Of a stretch of DNA of 64,000 nucleotides, positions 33,854 to 46,990 are shown piece after piece. The notes under the pieces are model-generated. The model did not search any database and had not been told where the DNA came from. It was given only the letters and a program-made list of their open reading frames with translations. Origin of the DNA: Chamaelirium japonicum (Eukaryota; Streptophyta; Magnoliopsida; Liliales; Melanthiaceae); NCBI GenBank assembly GCA_947650365.1, contig CANTAL010000023.1, positions 689,501-753,500 on the forward strand, in the 5' to 3' direction. Both the position numbers and the translations under genes were made by a program. Numbering within the stretch: position 1 is the first letter of the stretch; the number at the start of each line of letters is the position of its first letter.

Positions 33854-36800
33854 CGTCAGACGTGCCCCACCCTAAAGGAGTCATATACTATTTATAGGAT
33901 AAGCTTACTTAGGGCCTAAACAATCTATTGGAAACCTAAAACAATTTAAGAATAGTATCATCTCAATGTCTAAATATATTAAATAGTTATTTAAATTAAT
34001 AAATCTGGATAGGAGCAGGACTTAAATAATTTAAAAACCAAATTAAATATCTCAATGTATATTAACTAATTATTTATGATATTTAAATAATTAAATAGAA
34101 CAGACTTATATTTAATATTATAAATGAAGACAGAATTGAGAGGAGAACGAAGAGATAAACAAAGATAGAAGAGAGAAGAAGTCCTGCTCTAGTCTATTGG
34201 CCACGGGTATAGGTGTGAAGTAAGAAGGAATCTAAATTCCAAAACTCCAAAGAAAAGAGAAAAGAAAAGAGAAGAGAATGGAGAGATAAATAAAGACAGA
34301 AGATAGAAGAAGTCCTACTTCAGTCCATTGGCCACGGGTATAGGTGTGAAGTAAGAAGGAATCTAAATTCTAAAACTCCACTTATGTCATTGTTTCTCTT
34401 TTCGTTTTCTTACGACTGGTCGGTTGGGCTCAACATGTTTGTACTGATAACGTGTTGTAAGATGGGAGAAAGAAAGAGGCATCGAATGTTTCCCACCCTA
34501 ACGGGGTCGTATAAATATTGAGAAGTTGAGTTTTAGAATTTAGATTCCTTCTTACTTCACATCTATACCCATGGCCAATGGACTGGAGCAGAACTCTTCT
34601 CTCTCTTCTCTCTCAGTTCTCTTCCCTCTTCTCCTATGGATTTGGGTTTCCCATAGATTGCTTAGGCCCTAGGTAAGCTTACTCTATAAATAATATAAGA
34701 CCCCTTTAGGGTAGGGCATATTTGACGATACTCGCTTTCTCCCATCTTACAATACATTATCAGCACGAACATATCGAGCCCAGTCAACCAGTGATAAGAA
34801 AACGGAGAGAGAAACAAAGACAGAAGAGAGAGAAGAAAAGAGAAGAGAATGGAGAGATAAACAAAAAGAGAAGAGAGAATAAGTCCTGCTCCAGTCCATT
34901 CGTCATGGGTATAGGTGTGAAGTAAGAAGGAATCTAAATTCTAAAACTCTACTACTTAATAGTATCATCTCAATGTTAATATGATTATCATAGTAAATTC
35001 CAAAACTCTCTTTGTTTTAATTAAATGATTAATTTAATTTAAAAAATTATAGTAACATTATCAGCACGAAAAGAGAAAAAGTCCTGCTCAAGTCCATTAG
35101 CCACGGGTATAGATATAAAGTAAGAAGGAATCTAAATTCCAAAAATGAACTTCTCAATATTTATACGACCACTTTAGGGTAGGGCACGTCTAACGGCTCT
35201 CTCTTTCTTCCATCTCACAACACATTATCAGTGCAAACATGTCGAGCCCAACCTACTAGTCACAAGAAAATGCAAAGAGAAACGAAGACAGAAAAAAGAG
35301 AAGAAGAGAGAAAATAAAATGAAGAGAGAAACAAAGATAAAAGAGAGAGAAGAAGAGAGAAGAGAACAAAGAGATAAATAAGGAGAGAAGAGAGAAGAAG
35401 TCCTATTCCAGTCCTTTGCTCACGAGTATAGGAGTGAAGTAAGAAGGAATCTAAATTCCAAAACTCAAGTTCTCAATATTTATACGACCCCTTCAGGGTG
35501 GGGCATATTTGACGACTCTTTTATTCTCCTATCTCACAACACGTTATCAGTACGAACATGTCAAGCCCAGCCGACCAGTTATAAGAAAACGAAGAGAGAA
35601 ACGAAGATAGAAGAGAGAGAAAAAAAGAAAAGATAACAGATAGATAAATGAAAGCAGAAGAGAGAAGAAGTCTTGCTCTAGTCTATTGGCCACAGGTATA
35701 GGTGTGAAGTATGAAGGAATCTAAATTCCCAAACTCTACTTCTCAATAATATAATTAATTCTCTCCATTCTCTTCTCTCTTCTCTTATGGATTAGGGTTT
35801 CCTATTGATTGCTTAGGCCCTAAGTATGCTTACCCTATAAATAATAAATAATATATGATCCCTTTAGGGTGGGGTACGTTTGACGGCTCTTCCTTTCTCC
35901 CATCTCACAACACGTTATCAGCACAAACATGTCGAGCGCAGCCGACCAGTCGTAAGAAAATGAAAAGAGAAACGAAGATAGAAGTAAAGTTTTGGAATTT
36001 AGATTCCTTCTTACTTCACACCTAAACCCGTGGCCAATGGACTGGAGTATGACTACTTCTCTCTTTTCTCTTCATTTATCTTTCTGTTTTCTTCTCTCTT
36101 CTTCTTTCTCTTCTATCTGTGTTTCTCTCTCTATTTTCTTGTAACTGGTTGATTGGGCTCGACATGTTCGTGCTTATAACGTGTTGTGAGATGGGAGAAA
36201 GAGAGAGCCGTTACACGTACCCTCCCTAAAGGCCTCGTATAAATATTAAGAAGTAGAGTTTTGGAATTTAGATTCCTTCTTACTTCACACCTATACCTGT
36301 GGCCAATGAACTGGAGCAGGACTTCTTCTCTTTCCTCTCTACATTTATCTTTCCGTTCTCTTCTCTCTTTTTCCCTCTCTTCTGTCTTTGTTACTTTCTT
36401 CATTTTCTTGTGACTGGTCGGTTAGGCTCGATATATTCATGCTGATAACATATTATGAGAAGGGAGAAGAGAACCTAAATAAAATATTTAAATCTCTCTA
36501 GTTTTAATAATTAAATAGAAGTCTGTCCTTATCTTCTCTCTCTTCTGTGGAGTTTTGGAATTTAGATTTCTTATTACATCATACCTAAACCTGTGGCCAA
36601 TGGACTGGAGCAGGACTTTTTCTCTCTTCCCTCTTCATTTATCTTTTAGTTCTCTTCTCTCTTTTTCTCCTTTCTCTTCTCTCTCTTTTTTGGAGTTTTG
36701 GAATTTAGATTCCTTCTTACTTCATACCTATACCCGTGGCCAATGGACTAGAGCAGGACTTCTTATCCCCTTCTCTCTTCGTTTATCTCTCCATTCTCTT

Positions 36801-39800
36801 CTCTCTTCTACCTAAATAATTTAATTAAATAATATAATTATTTAATTGAGAGAGAAACAAACACAGAAGAGAGAGAAGAAGAGAGAAAAGAAAGAAGAGA
36901 TAAATAGCAGGACTTCTTCTCTCTTCTTTTTTCGTTTATCTCTACATTCTCTTCTCTTTTCTTCTCTTTCTTCTCTCTTCTCTTCTCTCTTCTTCTCTCT
37001 CGTCTATGAAGTTTTGGAATTTAGATTCCTTCTTACTTCACACCTATACCTATGGCCAATTGACTGGAGCAGGACTTCTTCTCCCTTTCTCTCTTTGTTT
37101 ATCTCTCCGTTCTCTTCTCTCTTCTACCTGAATAATTTAATTAAATAATATAATTATTTAATTAAGAGAGAAACAAAGACAGAAGAGAGAGAAGAAGAGA
37201 GATGAGAACAGTCCATTGGCCATGGGTATAAGTGTGAAGTAATAAGGAATCTAAATTTCAAAACTCCATAAAAGAGAGAGAAGATAAGGATAGACTTCTA
37301 TTTAATTATTAAAACTATAGAGATTTATATTATTTTATTTAGGTTCTCTTCTCTCTTCTTACAACACGTTATCAACACGAACATGTCGAGCCCAACCGAC
37401 TAGTCAGAAGAAAATAGAGAGAGAAATAAAGACATAAGAGAGAGAAAAAGAGAGAAAAGAACAGAGAGTTAAACGAAGATAGAAGATATAAGATATCCTT
37501 CTCCAGTCCATTCGCCACGGGTATAGGTGTGAAGTAAAAAGGACTATAAATTCCAAAACACCACTTCTCAATATTTATACGACCCCTTTAGGGTATGGCA
37601 CGTATGATGGCTCTCTCTTTCTCCCATCTCATAACACGTTATCAACACGAACAAATCATGCCCAGTCGACCAATCAGAAGAAAATGGAGAGAAAAACAAA
37701 GTTATAAGAGAGAGAAGAGAGAAAAGGACAGAAAGATAAAAGAAAAGAGAAGAAAGAAGAAGTCATGTTCAAGTCCATTGGCCACGGGTATTGGTGTGAA
37801 ATAAGAAGAAATCTAATTTCAAAAACTCCATAGAAGAAAGAGAAGAAGAGAGAAGAGAACGGAGAGATAAATAAAGAGAGAAGAGAGAAGAAGTCCTACT
37901 CCAATCCATTGGTTATGGGTATAGGTGTGAAGTAAGAAGGAATCTAAATTCCAAAACTTTACTTCTGGCTTTATTTCTCTCTTCATTTTTTATGACTGGT
38001 TAGCTGGGCTCGAAATATTTGTGCTGATAACGTATTGTGAGATAAGAGAAAGAGAGAGTCGTCAAACATTCCCTATCCTAAAGGGGTCATAAATTATTTA
38101 TTATTTATAGGGTAAGCATACTTAGGGCCTAAAAAATCTATGGGAATCCCTAATCCATGGAAAAAAAGAGAAGGAAATAGCGAGTGTAAATTATATTATT
38201 GAGAAGTAGAGTTTTGAAATTTAAATTACTTCTTACTTCACACCTAGACCCGTAGTTAATGAACTGGAGCAAGACTTCTTCTCTCTTCTGTCTTCTTTTA
38301 TCTCTTCATTCTCTTATTTCTTGTTCTCTCTCTTCTGTCTTCGTTTCTCTCTCTGTTTTCTTGTGATTAGTCGGCTGGGCTATATATGTTCATGCTAATA
38401 ACGTATTATGATATAGAAGAAAAAAGGAGCCGTCAAATGTGTCCCACCCTAAATGGGTCATATAAATATTGAGAAGTTAAGTTTTGGAATTTATATTCCT
38501 TCTTACTTCACACCTATACCCATGGCCAATGGCCATGAGCAGGACTTCTTCCTTCTTCGCTTATCTTTTCGTTCTCTTCTCTATTTTTCTCTCTCTTTTC
38601 TATCTTCGTTTCTCCCTCTGTTTTCTCTTTTCTCTTTTTCTCTCTTCTGTCTTTGCTTCTCTCTCCATTTTCTTGTGACTGGTAGGCTGGGCTCGATATG
38701 TTCGTGCTGATAACATATTATGAGGTAGAAGAAAGGGAGATCTATCAAATATGCCCCACCCTAAAGGTGTCATATAATTATTGAGAAGTGGAGTTTTATA
38801 ATTTTGATTCCTTCTTACTTCATACCTACACCCGTGGCTAATGGACTGGAGCAGGACTTCTTCTCTTTTCATACTGATAATATTACTATAATTTTTTTAA
38901 TTAAATTAATCATTTAATTAAAATAAAGAGAGTTTTGGAATTTACTATGATAATTATAGTAACATTGAGATGATACTATTGAGAAATGGAGTTTTAGAAT
39001 TTAGATTCCTTCTTTTCTTTTCTCTCTCTATTTTCTTACGACTGGTTGGCTGGGCTCGACATGTTCATGCTGATAACGTATTATGAGATAGGAGAAAAAA
39101 AGAGCCGTCAAACATGCCCCACCCTAAAGGGGTTGTATATTATTTATAGGGTATGATTACTTAGGGCCTAAGTAATCTATGGGAAACCCTAATCCATAGG
39201 AAAAGGGAGAAGAGATCGGAGAGATTTAATTAAATTATTGAGAAGTGGAGTTTTGGATTTTAGATTCCTTCTTACTTCACACCTATACCCTTGGTGAATG
39301 GACTAGAGTAAGACTTCTCTTTTCTCTCTTCATTTATCTCTTCGTTCTCTTCTCTCTTCTCATAACACGTTATCAGCACGAACATATCGAGCCCAGCCGA
39401 CCATTCATCAAAAAATGGTGCGAGAAACGAAGACAGAAGAGAGGAAAGAAGAGAGAAGAGAATGGAGAGATAAATGAAGAGAGAAGAAGAGAAATAAAAT
39501 ATTTTTTTTGCTCATAAATTTATATAAATTATTTAATAATTGTGTAATATTTTATAATTAAATATTTAAATAATAACATTGAGATGATACTATTTGAATA
39601 TTTAAAGAAATAATATAATTTATAATATTTAAAGAAATATTAAATAAAATAAATAAAATAAATAAGTAATCTTCTATCTCACAACACATTATCAGCACGA
39701 ACATGTCAAGCCCAGTAGACCAGTCATAAAAAAACAAAAAGAGAAACGAAGACAGAAGTGAGAGAAGGAGAGAGAAGAGAACGGAGAGATAAACGAAGAG

Positions 39801-42800
39801 AGATGAGAGAAGAAGTCATGCCCCAGTCCATTCGACACGAGTATAGGTGTAAAGTAAGAAGGAATCTAAATTCCAAAACTTCACTTCTCATTAATATAAT
39901 TAAATCTCTCCATTCTCTTCTCTCTTCTCCCATGGATTCGGGTTTCCTATAGATTGCTTAGGCTTTAAGTAAACTTACCCTATAAATAATAAACAACCCC
40001 TTTAGGGTGCGGCACCTATGACGGCTCTCTCTTTCTCCCATCACACAATATATTATCAGTACGAACATATCGAGCCAAGCCGACCAGTTACAAGAAAAAA
40101 GAGAGAAAAACGAAGACAAAAGAGAGAGAAGAAAAGAGAAGAGAACAAAGAGATAAATAAAGAGAGAAAAAATAAGAAGTCCTGCTCCAGTCTATTTGCC
40201 ATGGGTATATGTGTGAAGTAAGAAGGAATCTAAATTCCAAAACTCCACAGAAGAGAGAAAATAAAAGAGAAGAGAATTGAGCGAAAAATAAAAAGAGAAG
40301 AGAGAAGTAGTCCTGCTCAAGCCCATTGGCCACGGGTATAGGTGTGAAGTAAGAAGAATTTAAATTCTAAAACTCCACTTCTCAATAGTATCATCTCAAC
40401 GTTATTATGATTATCATAGTAATATTACTATAAATTTTTTAATTAAATTAATCATTTATTTAATTATTAAATAATTTAAATAATTTAATAATTAAGTTTT
40501 TAGTAAAATAATTACTTTTTTAAGTTATTTTATTATTTTATTTATTTATTATTATTATATTATTAAATTATCAAATTATATATTGATTTAATTATTTAAA
40601 TTATTAAATAAAGAAATATTAATTTAATTATATTATTTATTTATTTATTTATTTTATTAGTTATTTCTTAAATTATTATTTTATTTTGAATTAATTAAAT
40701 AATTAGTCACTTATTGAAATATTTAAAAACTTAATTAGTAAAGAAATATATTAAATATATTATTTACTCAAATAAATAAATAATTTAATTATTAAATAAT
40801 TTTATAGTTAAATAAATAATAATAAAATAAATTATTATATAATTTAATAATTATTTAATTAAATTATAAAATATTAAATGAAATTAATAAAAAATTAATT
40901 ATATAATTAAGTAATAAAATTAAAAAATAATTCTATAACTATTTAATTATTATTTAAATAATTAGTTAATTATTTAAATAATAGGAAGTAAAGAAGGAAT
41001 ATGAGGTAATCAAAATTTTTTATTTTAAAAATAATTTATATTTTTCCTCAAAAAAATTTAAAACATTACAACTGTTATGAGATCGTTCGATAGGATGGCT
41101 ATCCACTGTCTGATCTCTCCCATGGATTATGATTTTTTATATATTGCTTAGGCCCTAAGTAAGCTTACCCTATAAATAATATACTACCACTTTTCCATAG
41201 ATTGTTTAGGCCTTAAGTAAGCTTACTCTATAAAGAATATACGACCCTTTTAGGGTGGGGCACGTTTGACGGCTCTCTTTTTTTCCCATCTCATAATACG
41301 TTATTAGCTCGAACATATCGAGCCCAGCCGACCAGTCATAAGAAAACGGAGAGAGAAATGAAGACAAAAGAGAGAGAAGAAGAAAGAAGAGAACTAAGAG
41401 ATAAACGAAGAGAGAAAAGAGAAGAAGTCCTGCTCTAGTCCATTGGCCACTGGTATAGGTCTGAAGTAAGAAGGAATCTAAATTCCAAAACTCCACTTCT
41501 CAATAGTATTATCTCAATATTATTTTAATTATCATAGTAATATTACTATAATTTTTTTTAATTAAATTATTTATTTATTTAATTATTAAATAGGTGTGAA
41601 GTAAGAAGGAATCTAAATTCCAAAACTTCTTTTCTTAATATTTATACGACCCCTTTAGGGTGGGGTATGTTTGATGGCTCTCTCTTTCTCCCATCTCATA
41701 ATACGTTATCAGCACGAACATGTCAAGCCCAGCCAACCAGTCACAAGAAATCAGAGAGAGAAATGAAGACATAAAATAGAGAAGAAGAGAGAAGAGAACG
41801 AAGATATAAAAAAAGATAGAAGAGAGAAAAAGTTCTGCTCTAGTCCATTGGCCACGGGTATAGGTGTTAAGTAAGAAGGATTCTAAATTCCAAGACTCCA
41901 CAAAAGAGAGAGAAGAAGAGGGAAGAGAACAAAGAGATAAATAAAGAAAGAAGAGAGAAGAAGTCCTCCAATCTATTGGCCACAGGTATTGGTGTAAAGT
42001 AAGAAGGAATCTAAATTCCAAAACTCCACTTTTGTCTTCGTTTATCTCTCTGTTCTCTTCTCTCTTCTTTTCTCTTTTCTTTTCTATTTTCTGTGTAGTT
42101 TTTGAATTTAGATTCCTTCTTGATTCATATATATACCCATGGTGAATGGACTGGAGCAGTACTTCTTCTCTCTTTATTTATCTATGCATTCTCTTCTATC
42201 TTCTTCTCTCTTTTTTATCTTCGTTTCTTTCTTAATTAAATAATTATATTTTTTAATTAAATTATTTAGGTAGAAGAGAAAAAAGAACGGAAAGATAAAT
42301 GAAGAGAGAAGGGGAGAAGAGGTCCTACTCCAGTCCATTCGCCATGGGTATAGGTGTAAATTAAAAAGGAATCTAAATTCCAAAACTCCACAGAAGAGAG
42401 AGAAGAAGGGAGAAGATAATGGAGATGAGAGAGAAGAATAGAGAAGAGTGCATAGAGATAAACAAAGAGAGAGAATAGAAGAAGTCCAGCTCTATTTCAT
42501 TAGTCATGGGTATAGGTGTGAAGTAATAAGGAATCTAAATTCCAAAACTCCACAGAAGAGAGAGAAGACAAGGATAGACTTTATTTTAATTATTAAAACT
42601 AGAGAGATTTATATTATTTTATTTAGATTCTCTTTTATCTTCTTATAGCATGTTATCAGCACGAATATGTCAAGCCCAACCGTCTAGTCACAAATAAACG
42701 GAGGGTAAAACAAAGATAGAAGAGAGAGAAAAAGAGAAGAGAACGGAGAGATAAACAAAGAGAGAAGAGAGAAGAAGTCATACTCCAGTCTATTGGCTAT

Positions 42801-45800
42801 GGGTATACGTGTGAAGTAAGAAGAAATCTAAATTTCAAAACTCTATACCTATACCCTTGGCTAATTGACTGGAGCAGGACTTCTTCTTTTCTCTCTCTTT
42901 TCTCCCATGGATTAGGGTTTCCCAATTGACTGGAGCAGGACTTCTGCTCTTTTCTCCCATGAATATACGACCCTTTTAGGGCGGGGCATGTTTGACAGCT
43001 CTTTCTTTCTCCCATCTCATAACACGTTATCGGTACGAATATGTCGAGCCGAGCCGACCAGCCATAAGAAAACGGAGAGAGAAACGAAGATAGAAGTAGA
43101 GTTTTGGAATTTATATTTTTTCTTACTTCACACCTATACATGTGACCAATAGACTGGAGCACGACTTCTTCTCTCTTTTCTATTCGTTTATCTCTCTCTT
43201 ATCTTCTCTCTTCTGTCTTTGTTTCTCTCTCCGTTTTCTTGTGACTGGTCGACTGGGCTTAACATGTTCATGCTGATAACGTATTATGAGATTAAATAAG
43301 TATAATAAATAAAGAGATGGTAAAGATCCAATGGGTCGTATAAATATTGAGAAGTGGAGTTTTAAAATTTAGCTTTCTTCTTACTTCATACATTTACCCA
43401 TGGCCAATGGATTGGAGCAAGAGTTCTATTTTCTTCTCTCTTTGTTTATCTCTCTGTTCTCTTCTCTCTTCTTGAAAGAATATACGACCCCTTTAGGGTG
43501 GGGCACGTTCGACGGCTCTCTCTTTCTCCCATCTCACAATATGTTATCAGTACGAACATATCGAAGAGAAAAAAGAGAAGAAGTTTTGTAATCAATTAAT
43601 TATTTATTTAATTAGATTCCAAGGAGCTCGATATATTAGTACTAATAATATATTTTGAGATAGGAGAAATAAAGCCGTCAAACTTGCCCCACCATAAAGG
43701 GGTCGTATATTATTCATAGGGTAAGCTTACTTAGGGCCTAAGCAATATATAGGAAACCCTAATCCATGGGAGAGATCCGACGGTGGGTAGTCATCCGATC
43801 AAACGATCTCATAACAGTTGTAATGTTTTAAATTTTTGTAAAAAAATATTAATTATTTTTAAAGCAAAAAATTTATTTATTTAAATTAATTATTTTACTA
43901 AAAACTTAATTTATAAATTTTTTAAATTATCAAATAATTTAAATAACGACAAATAAGAGAGAAGAGAGAAGAAATCCTGCTCCAGTCCATTCAACACGAG
44001 TATAGGTGTGAATTAAAAAGGAATCTAAATTCTAAAACTCCACTTCTCAATAGTATCATCTCAACGTTATTATGATTATCATAGTAAATTCTCTTCTCTT
44101 TTCATTTTAATATAACGATTAATTTAAATAAAAAAATTATAGCAACAATACTCCACTTAATTATCATAGTAATAAAATAATATAAGAAGATAGAAGATAA
44201 TTAAATATTTATTTAATTATTTAATTATTTAACTATTTAATTTATTAAATAATTAAATTAATTAAATAATAGGAAGTAAAAAAAGAAGATGAGGCACACT
44301 CGAATTTTTTGCTTTAAAAATATTTTTTATTTTTCCTTAAAAAAATATAAAATATTACAACTATTTTGAGATCGTTCGATCGGATGGCTGTCCACCGTCG
44401 AATCTCTCCCATGGACGTACTACGGTTTCTCGTAGATTGCTTAGGCCCTAAGTAAGCTTACCCTATAAATAATATACGATACCTTTAGGGTGGGGCATGC
44501 TTGACGACCCTCTTTTTCTCCCATTTTACAACACATTATCAGTACAAATATGTCGAGCCCAGCCGACCAGTCGCAAAAAAAGGAGAGAGAAACAATGACA
44601 GAAGAGAGTGAAGAGAACAGAGAGATAAACGAAGATAGAAGAGAGAAGAAGTCCCGCTCCAGTCCATTGGCCATGGGTATAGGTGTGAAGTAAGGAATCT
44701 AAATTCGAAAAGTCTACTTTTGTCTCTGTTTCTCTCTCCGTTTTCTTTTGACTGGTCGGCTAGGCTAAGAAAATAGTAAGAGAAACAAAGACAAAAGTAG
44801 AGTTTTGGTATTTAAATTCCTTCTTACTTCACACTTATACCCTTGGCCAATGGACTGGAGCAGGATATCTTCTCTCTTCATTTATCTCTTTGTTCTCTTC
44901 TCGCTTCTTATATCTCTTCTGTCTTTGTTAAACTCCACTTCTTCTCTATATAAACGGATAGAATACCGAAGACCGAAGAGAAAGAAAAAGAGAGTAGAAA
45001 ACGGAGAGATAAACGAAGAGAGAAGAGAGAAGAAGTTCTGCTCCAGTCCATTGGCCACAGGTATAGGTATGAAGTTCTCTCTTTTCTCTTTATTTATCTC
45101 TCTGTTCTCTTCTCGCTTCTTATCTCTCTTTTGTCTTCGTTAAACTCTTCTTCTCTCAATAAACGGATAAAGAAACGTAGACAAAAGTATGGGAAGAAGA
45201 GAAAAGAGAACGGAGAGATAAACGAAGAGAAGAGTGTAGAAGTCCTGCTCTAGGCTATTGGCCACGGGTATAGGTGTGAAATAAGAAGAAATTTAAATTC
45301 AAAAACTCCACTTCTTTCTTCGTTTCTCTTTCTCTTTTCTTGCGACTGGTTAGCTGGGCACGACATGTTCGTGCTGATAACATGTTATGAGATAGAAGAA
45401 AGGAAGAGCCATTAAATATGCCCCACCCTAAAGGGGTCGTATATTATTTATAGTGTAAGCTTACTTAGGTCCTAAGCATTTAAAAGGAAACCTTAATCCA
45501 TGGGAGAAGAGAGAAGAGAACGAAGAGATTTAATTATATTATTTAAAAGTAGAGTTTTGGAATTTAGATTCCTTCTTACTTCACACCTATACCCGTGGTG
45601 AATGGACTGGAGCAGTACTTCTTCTCTCTTCTTTCTTTGTTTATCTTTCCCTTCTCTTCTCTTTTCTTATTTTTTCTCACAACTTGTTATCAGCACGAAC
45701 ATATCGAGCCCAGCCGACCAGTCACCAGAAATCGAAGAGAGAAATAAAGACAAAAAAAAGAGAAGAAGAGATAAGAGAATAGAGAGATAAATAATTTAAA

Positions 45801-45888
45801 TAATATATTTAAATAATTTAGTTAAATTCTATATGGTGGTCTGCTGGGCTCGACATGTTCATGCTGATAATGTGTTGTGAGTAAAGAG
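33854..45888. repeat. LTR-like repeat mosaic right of element B
   Basis: It starts with CGTCAGACGTGCCCCACCCT, the continuation of the repeat broken by element B. It then alternates units of the background family in both orientations. AT-rich stretches (40430-41070, 43800-43960, 44160-44340) show no genes. Longer duplicated blocks exist, for example 37000-37345 with 42230-42660 reversed. Foldback copies occur near 38880, 40383 and 44050. The many 60-130-residue open frames are Ser/Phe/Leu- or Lys/Arg/Glu-rich translations of CT/GA tracts with no domain. It ends at the AAGAG target site of the retrotransposon. Confidence 0.75.
42872..43507 (-). repeat. Reverse-oriented partner of 1-622, with empty target site of element A
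   Basis: Read on the - strand this block follows 1-622 closely. It shares CTTTATTTATTATACTTATT, GAAGAAAGCTAAAT, AATATAAATTCC and GGTCGGCTCGGCT, variants rare elsewhere in the family. Where element A begins after GAGAGAAAAGAAT, this copy continues GAGAGAAAAGAAGAAGTCC (about 42884), giving the unoccupied site. Confidence 0.75.
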
Positions 45889-46624
45889 TGTGGGGGAAAA
45901 TCTTCGTGCCGACCCGAAGACTCTCGCAGCACTAGTCAATTGGAGTCGAAGTTGATGTCGAAGATCGTTGATCGATCTGTTGATTGAAGTCGAAGCCTTT
46001 TGATATGCAAACAGAGGAATGTAATCAGAGAAATTGTGACACGAGATGTGATCTCGGAGTTCAGCCGAAGCCTACGTCTCCGTGCTATAGGGAGCAACCC
46101 GAATTCACTAACACTTCAGTTGAAGTGACCTCGACAGGCCGAGTGTCACTGGAGACCTTCTGATCCCTTCGAAAGAGAAAAGAAGATCAAAGAGAGATGG
46201 TAGATCGGAAGTTAGAAAATCCCAGAGCTCTGGTTCTGAAAGTCAGATCTCAGAGTGGGAATCAGAATTCCGGATCTTAGATTTCGATCCTTTTACATTC
46301 GAAGGCTCTGCTATTTATAGGCATTCCGGGTGGCGAAGGGCGGTTTTTGCTATCGTATCTGGGGATCCTTCAGGTGAAGTTGCGTCCTCGTGGGCCCACC
46401 AGGCAGGGCCGGTGGGTCCCATGGTAGTCCTCGTGGGCCCACCAGGCTGGGCCGGTGGGTCCTGCTGTAATCCTCGTGGGCCCACCAGGCTGGGCCGGTG
46501 GGTCCCGCTGTAGTCCTCGTGGGCCCACCAGGCAGGGCCGGTGGGTCCCGCTGTAGTCCTCGTGGGCCCACCAGGCAGGGCCGGTGGGTCCCGCGGTGGA
46601 TTTATGCCAAAATTTGCACCCACA
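45889..46624 (-). repeat. 3' LTR of the retrotransposon
   Basis: Reads TGTGGGTGCAAATTTTG... on the - strand and ends ...TTTTCCCCCACA. U3 contains five 43-bp direct repeats (46385-46599), then a TATA box CTATAAATAG (46311-46320, - strand). The + strand frames at 46315-46713 are translations of the 43-bp repeats. Confidence 0.95.
46385..46599 (-). repeat. Five 43-bp direct repeats in U3 (3' LTR)
   Basis: Units start at 46385, 46428, 46471, 46514 and 46557 (TCCTCGTGGGCCCACCAGGC...). They lie upstream of the TATA box in transcription sense, where enhancer-like repeats are common. The other LTR has the same five at about 58560-58774. Confidence 0.9.
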
Positions 46625-46640
46625 GTTACCCCCTCCAAGT
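46625..46640 (-). other. Polypurine tract
   Basis: On the - strand TTGGAGGGGGTAAC lies immediately before the 3' LTR start TGTGGGTG. This is the expected position for priming plus-strand DNA synthesis. Confidence 0.85.
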
Positions 46641-46756
46641 TAGCTAGAGTGCATTCTGGCTGTCTTGGACTTGGTGCAAAAAATAGCAACTTCCTGTTTT
46701 GAAAAACGGACACGAAGAAACTTGTCGCATGTTAGAGAAAAAAGGGACTGATCGGT

Positions 46757-46990
46757 CAATTTGGACCGATCGGTCAAATTTGACCGATCGGTCAAATTTT
46801 GACCGATCGGTCAAATTTTGACCGATCGGTCAAATTTTGACCGATCGGTCAAAATTCAACCGGTCAAGAATCGGGTGATCGGTCAAAAAACAGGGTTTTT
46901 TGACCGATCCAGTAGTAATTTTGACCGATCAGCTGAAATTTGACCGATCGGTTAAATTTTGACCGATCGGTCATTTTTGACCGATCGGTC
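46757..46990. promoter_or_regulatory. Array of palindromic W-box-like sites
   Basis: The 12-bp palindrome GACCGATCGGTC occurs perfectly seven times (46764, 46782, 46801, 46820, 46839, 46961, 46979), mostly at 18-20-bp spacing. Most copies are extended to TTGACCGATCGGTCAA, so TTGACC, the WRKY-factor W-box core, stands on both strands. The array lies in the 3' part of the retrotransposon, upstream of the opposite-strand gene. A promoter role is inferred. Confidence 0.55.

Noticed and set aside
36555-37148. Phe/Leu/Ser-rich frames that look like membrane segments, and Lys/Arg/Glu-rich frames, across the mosaic
   Set aside because: They come from CT and GA tracts (TTCTCTCTT gives FSL; GAGAAGAGA gives REKR). 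They recur with every repeat unit and carry no domain.
46315-46713. Open frames rich in GPTRTTAGPTGPAWW (also 58490-58871)
   Set aside because: Translations of the 43-bp U3 repeats in the LTRs; the repeat explains the protein periodicity.
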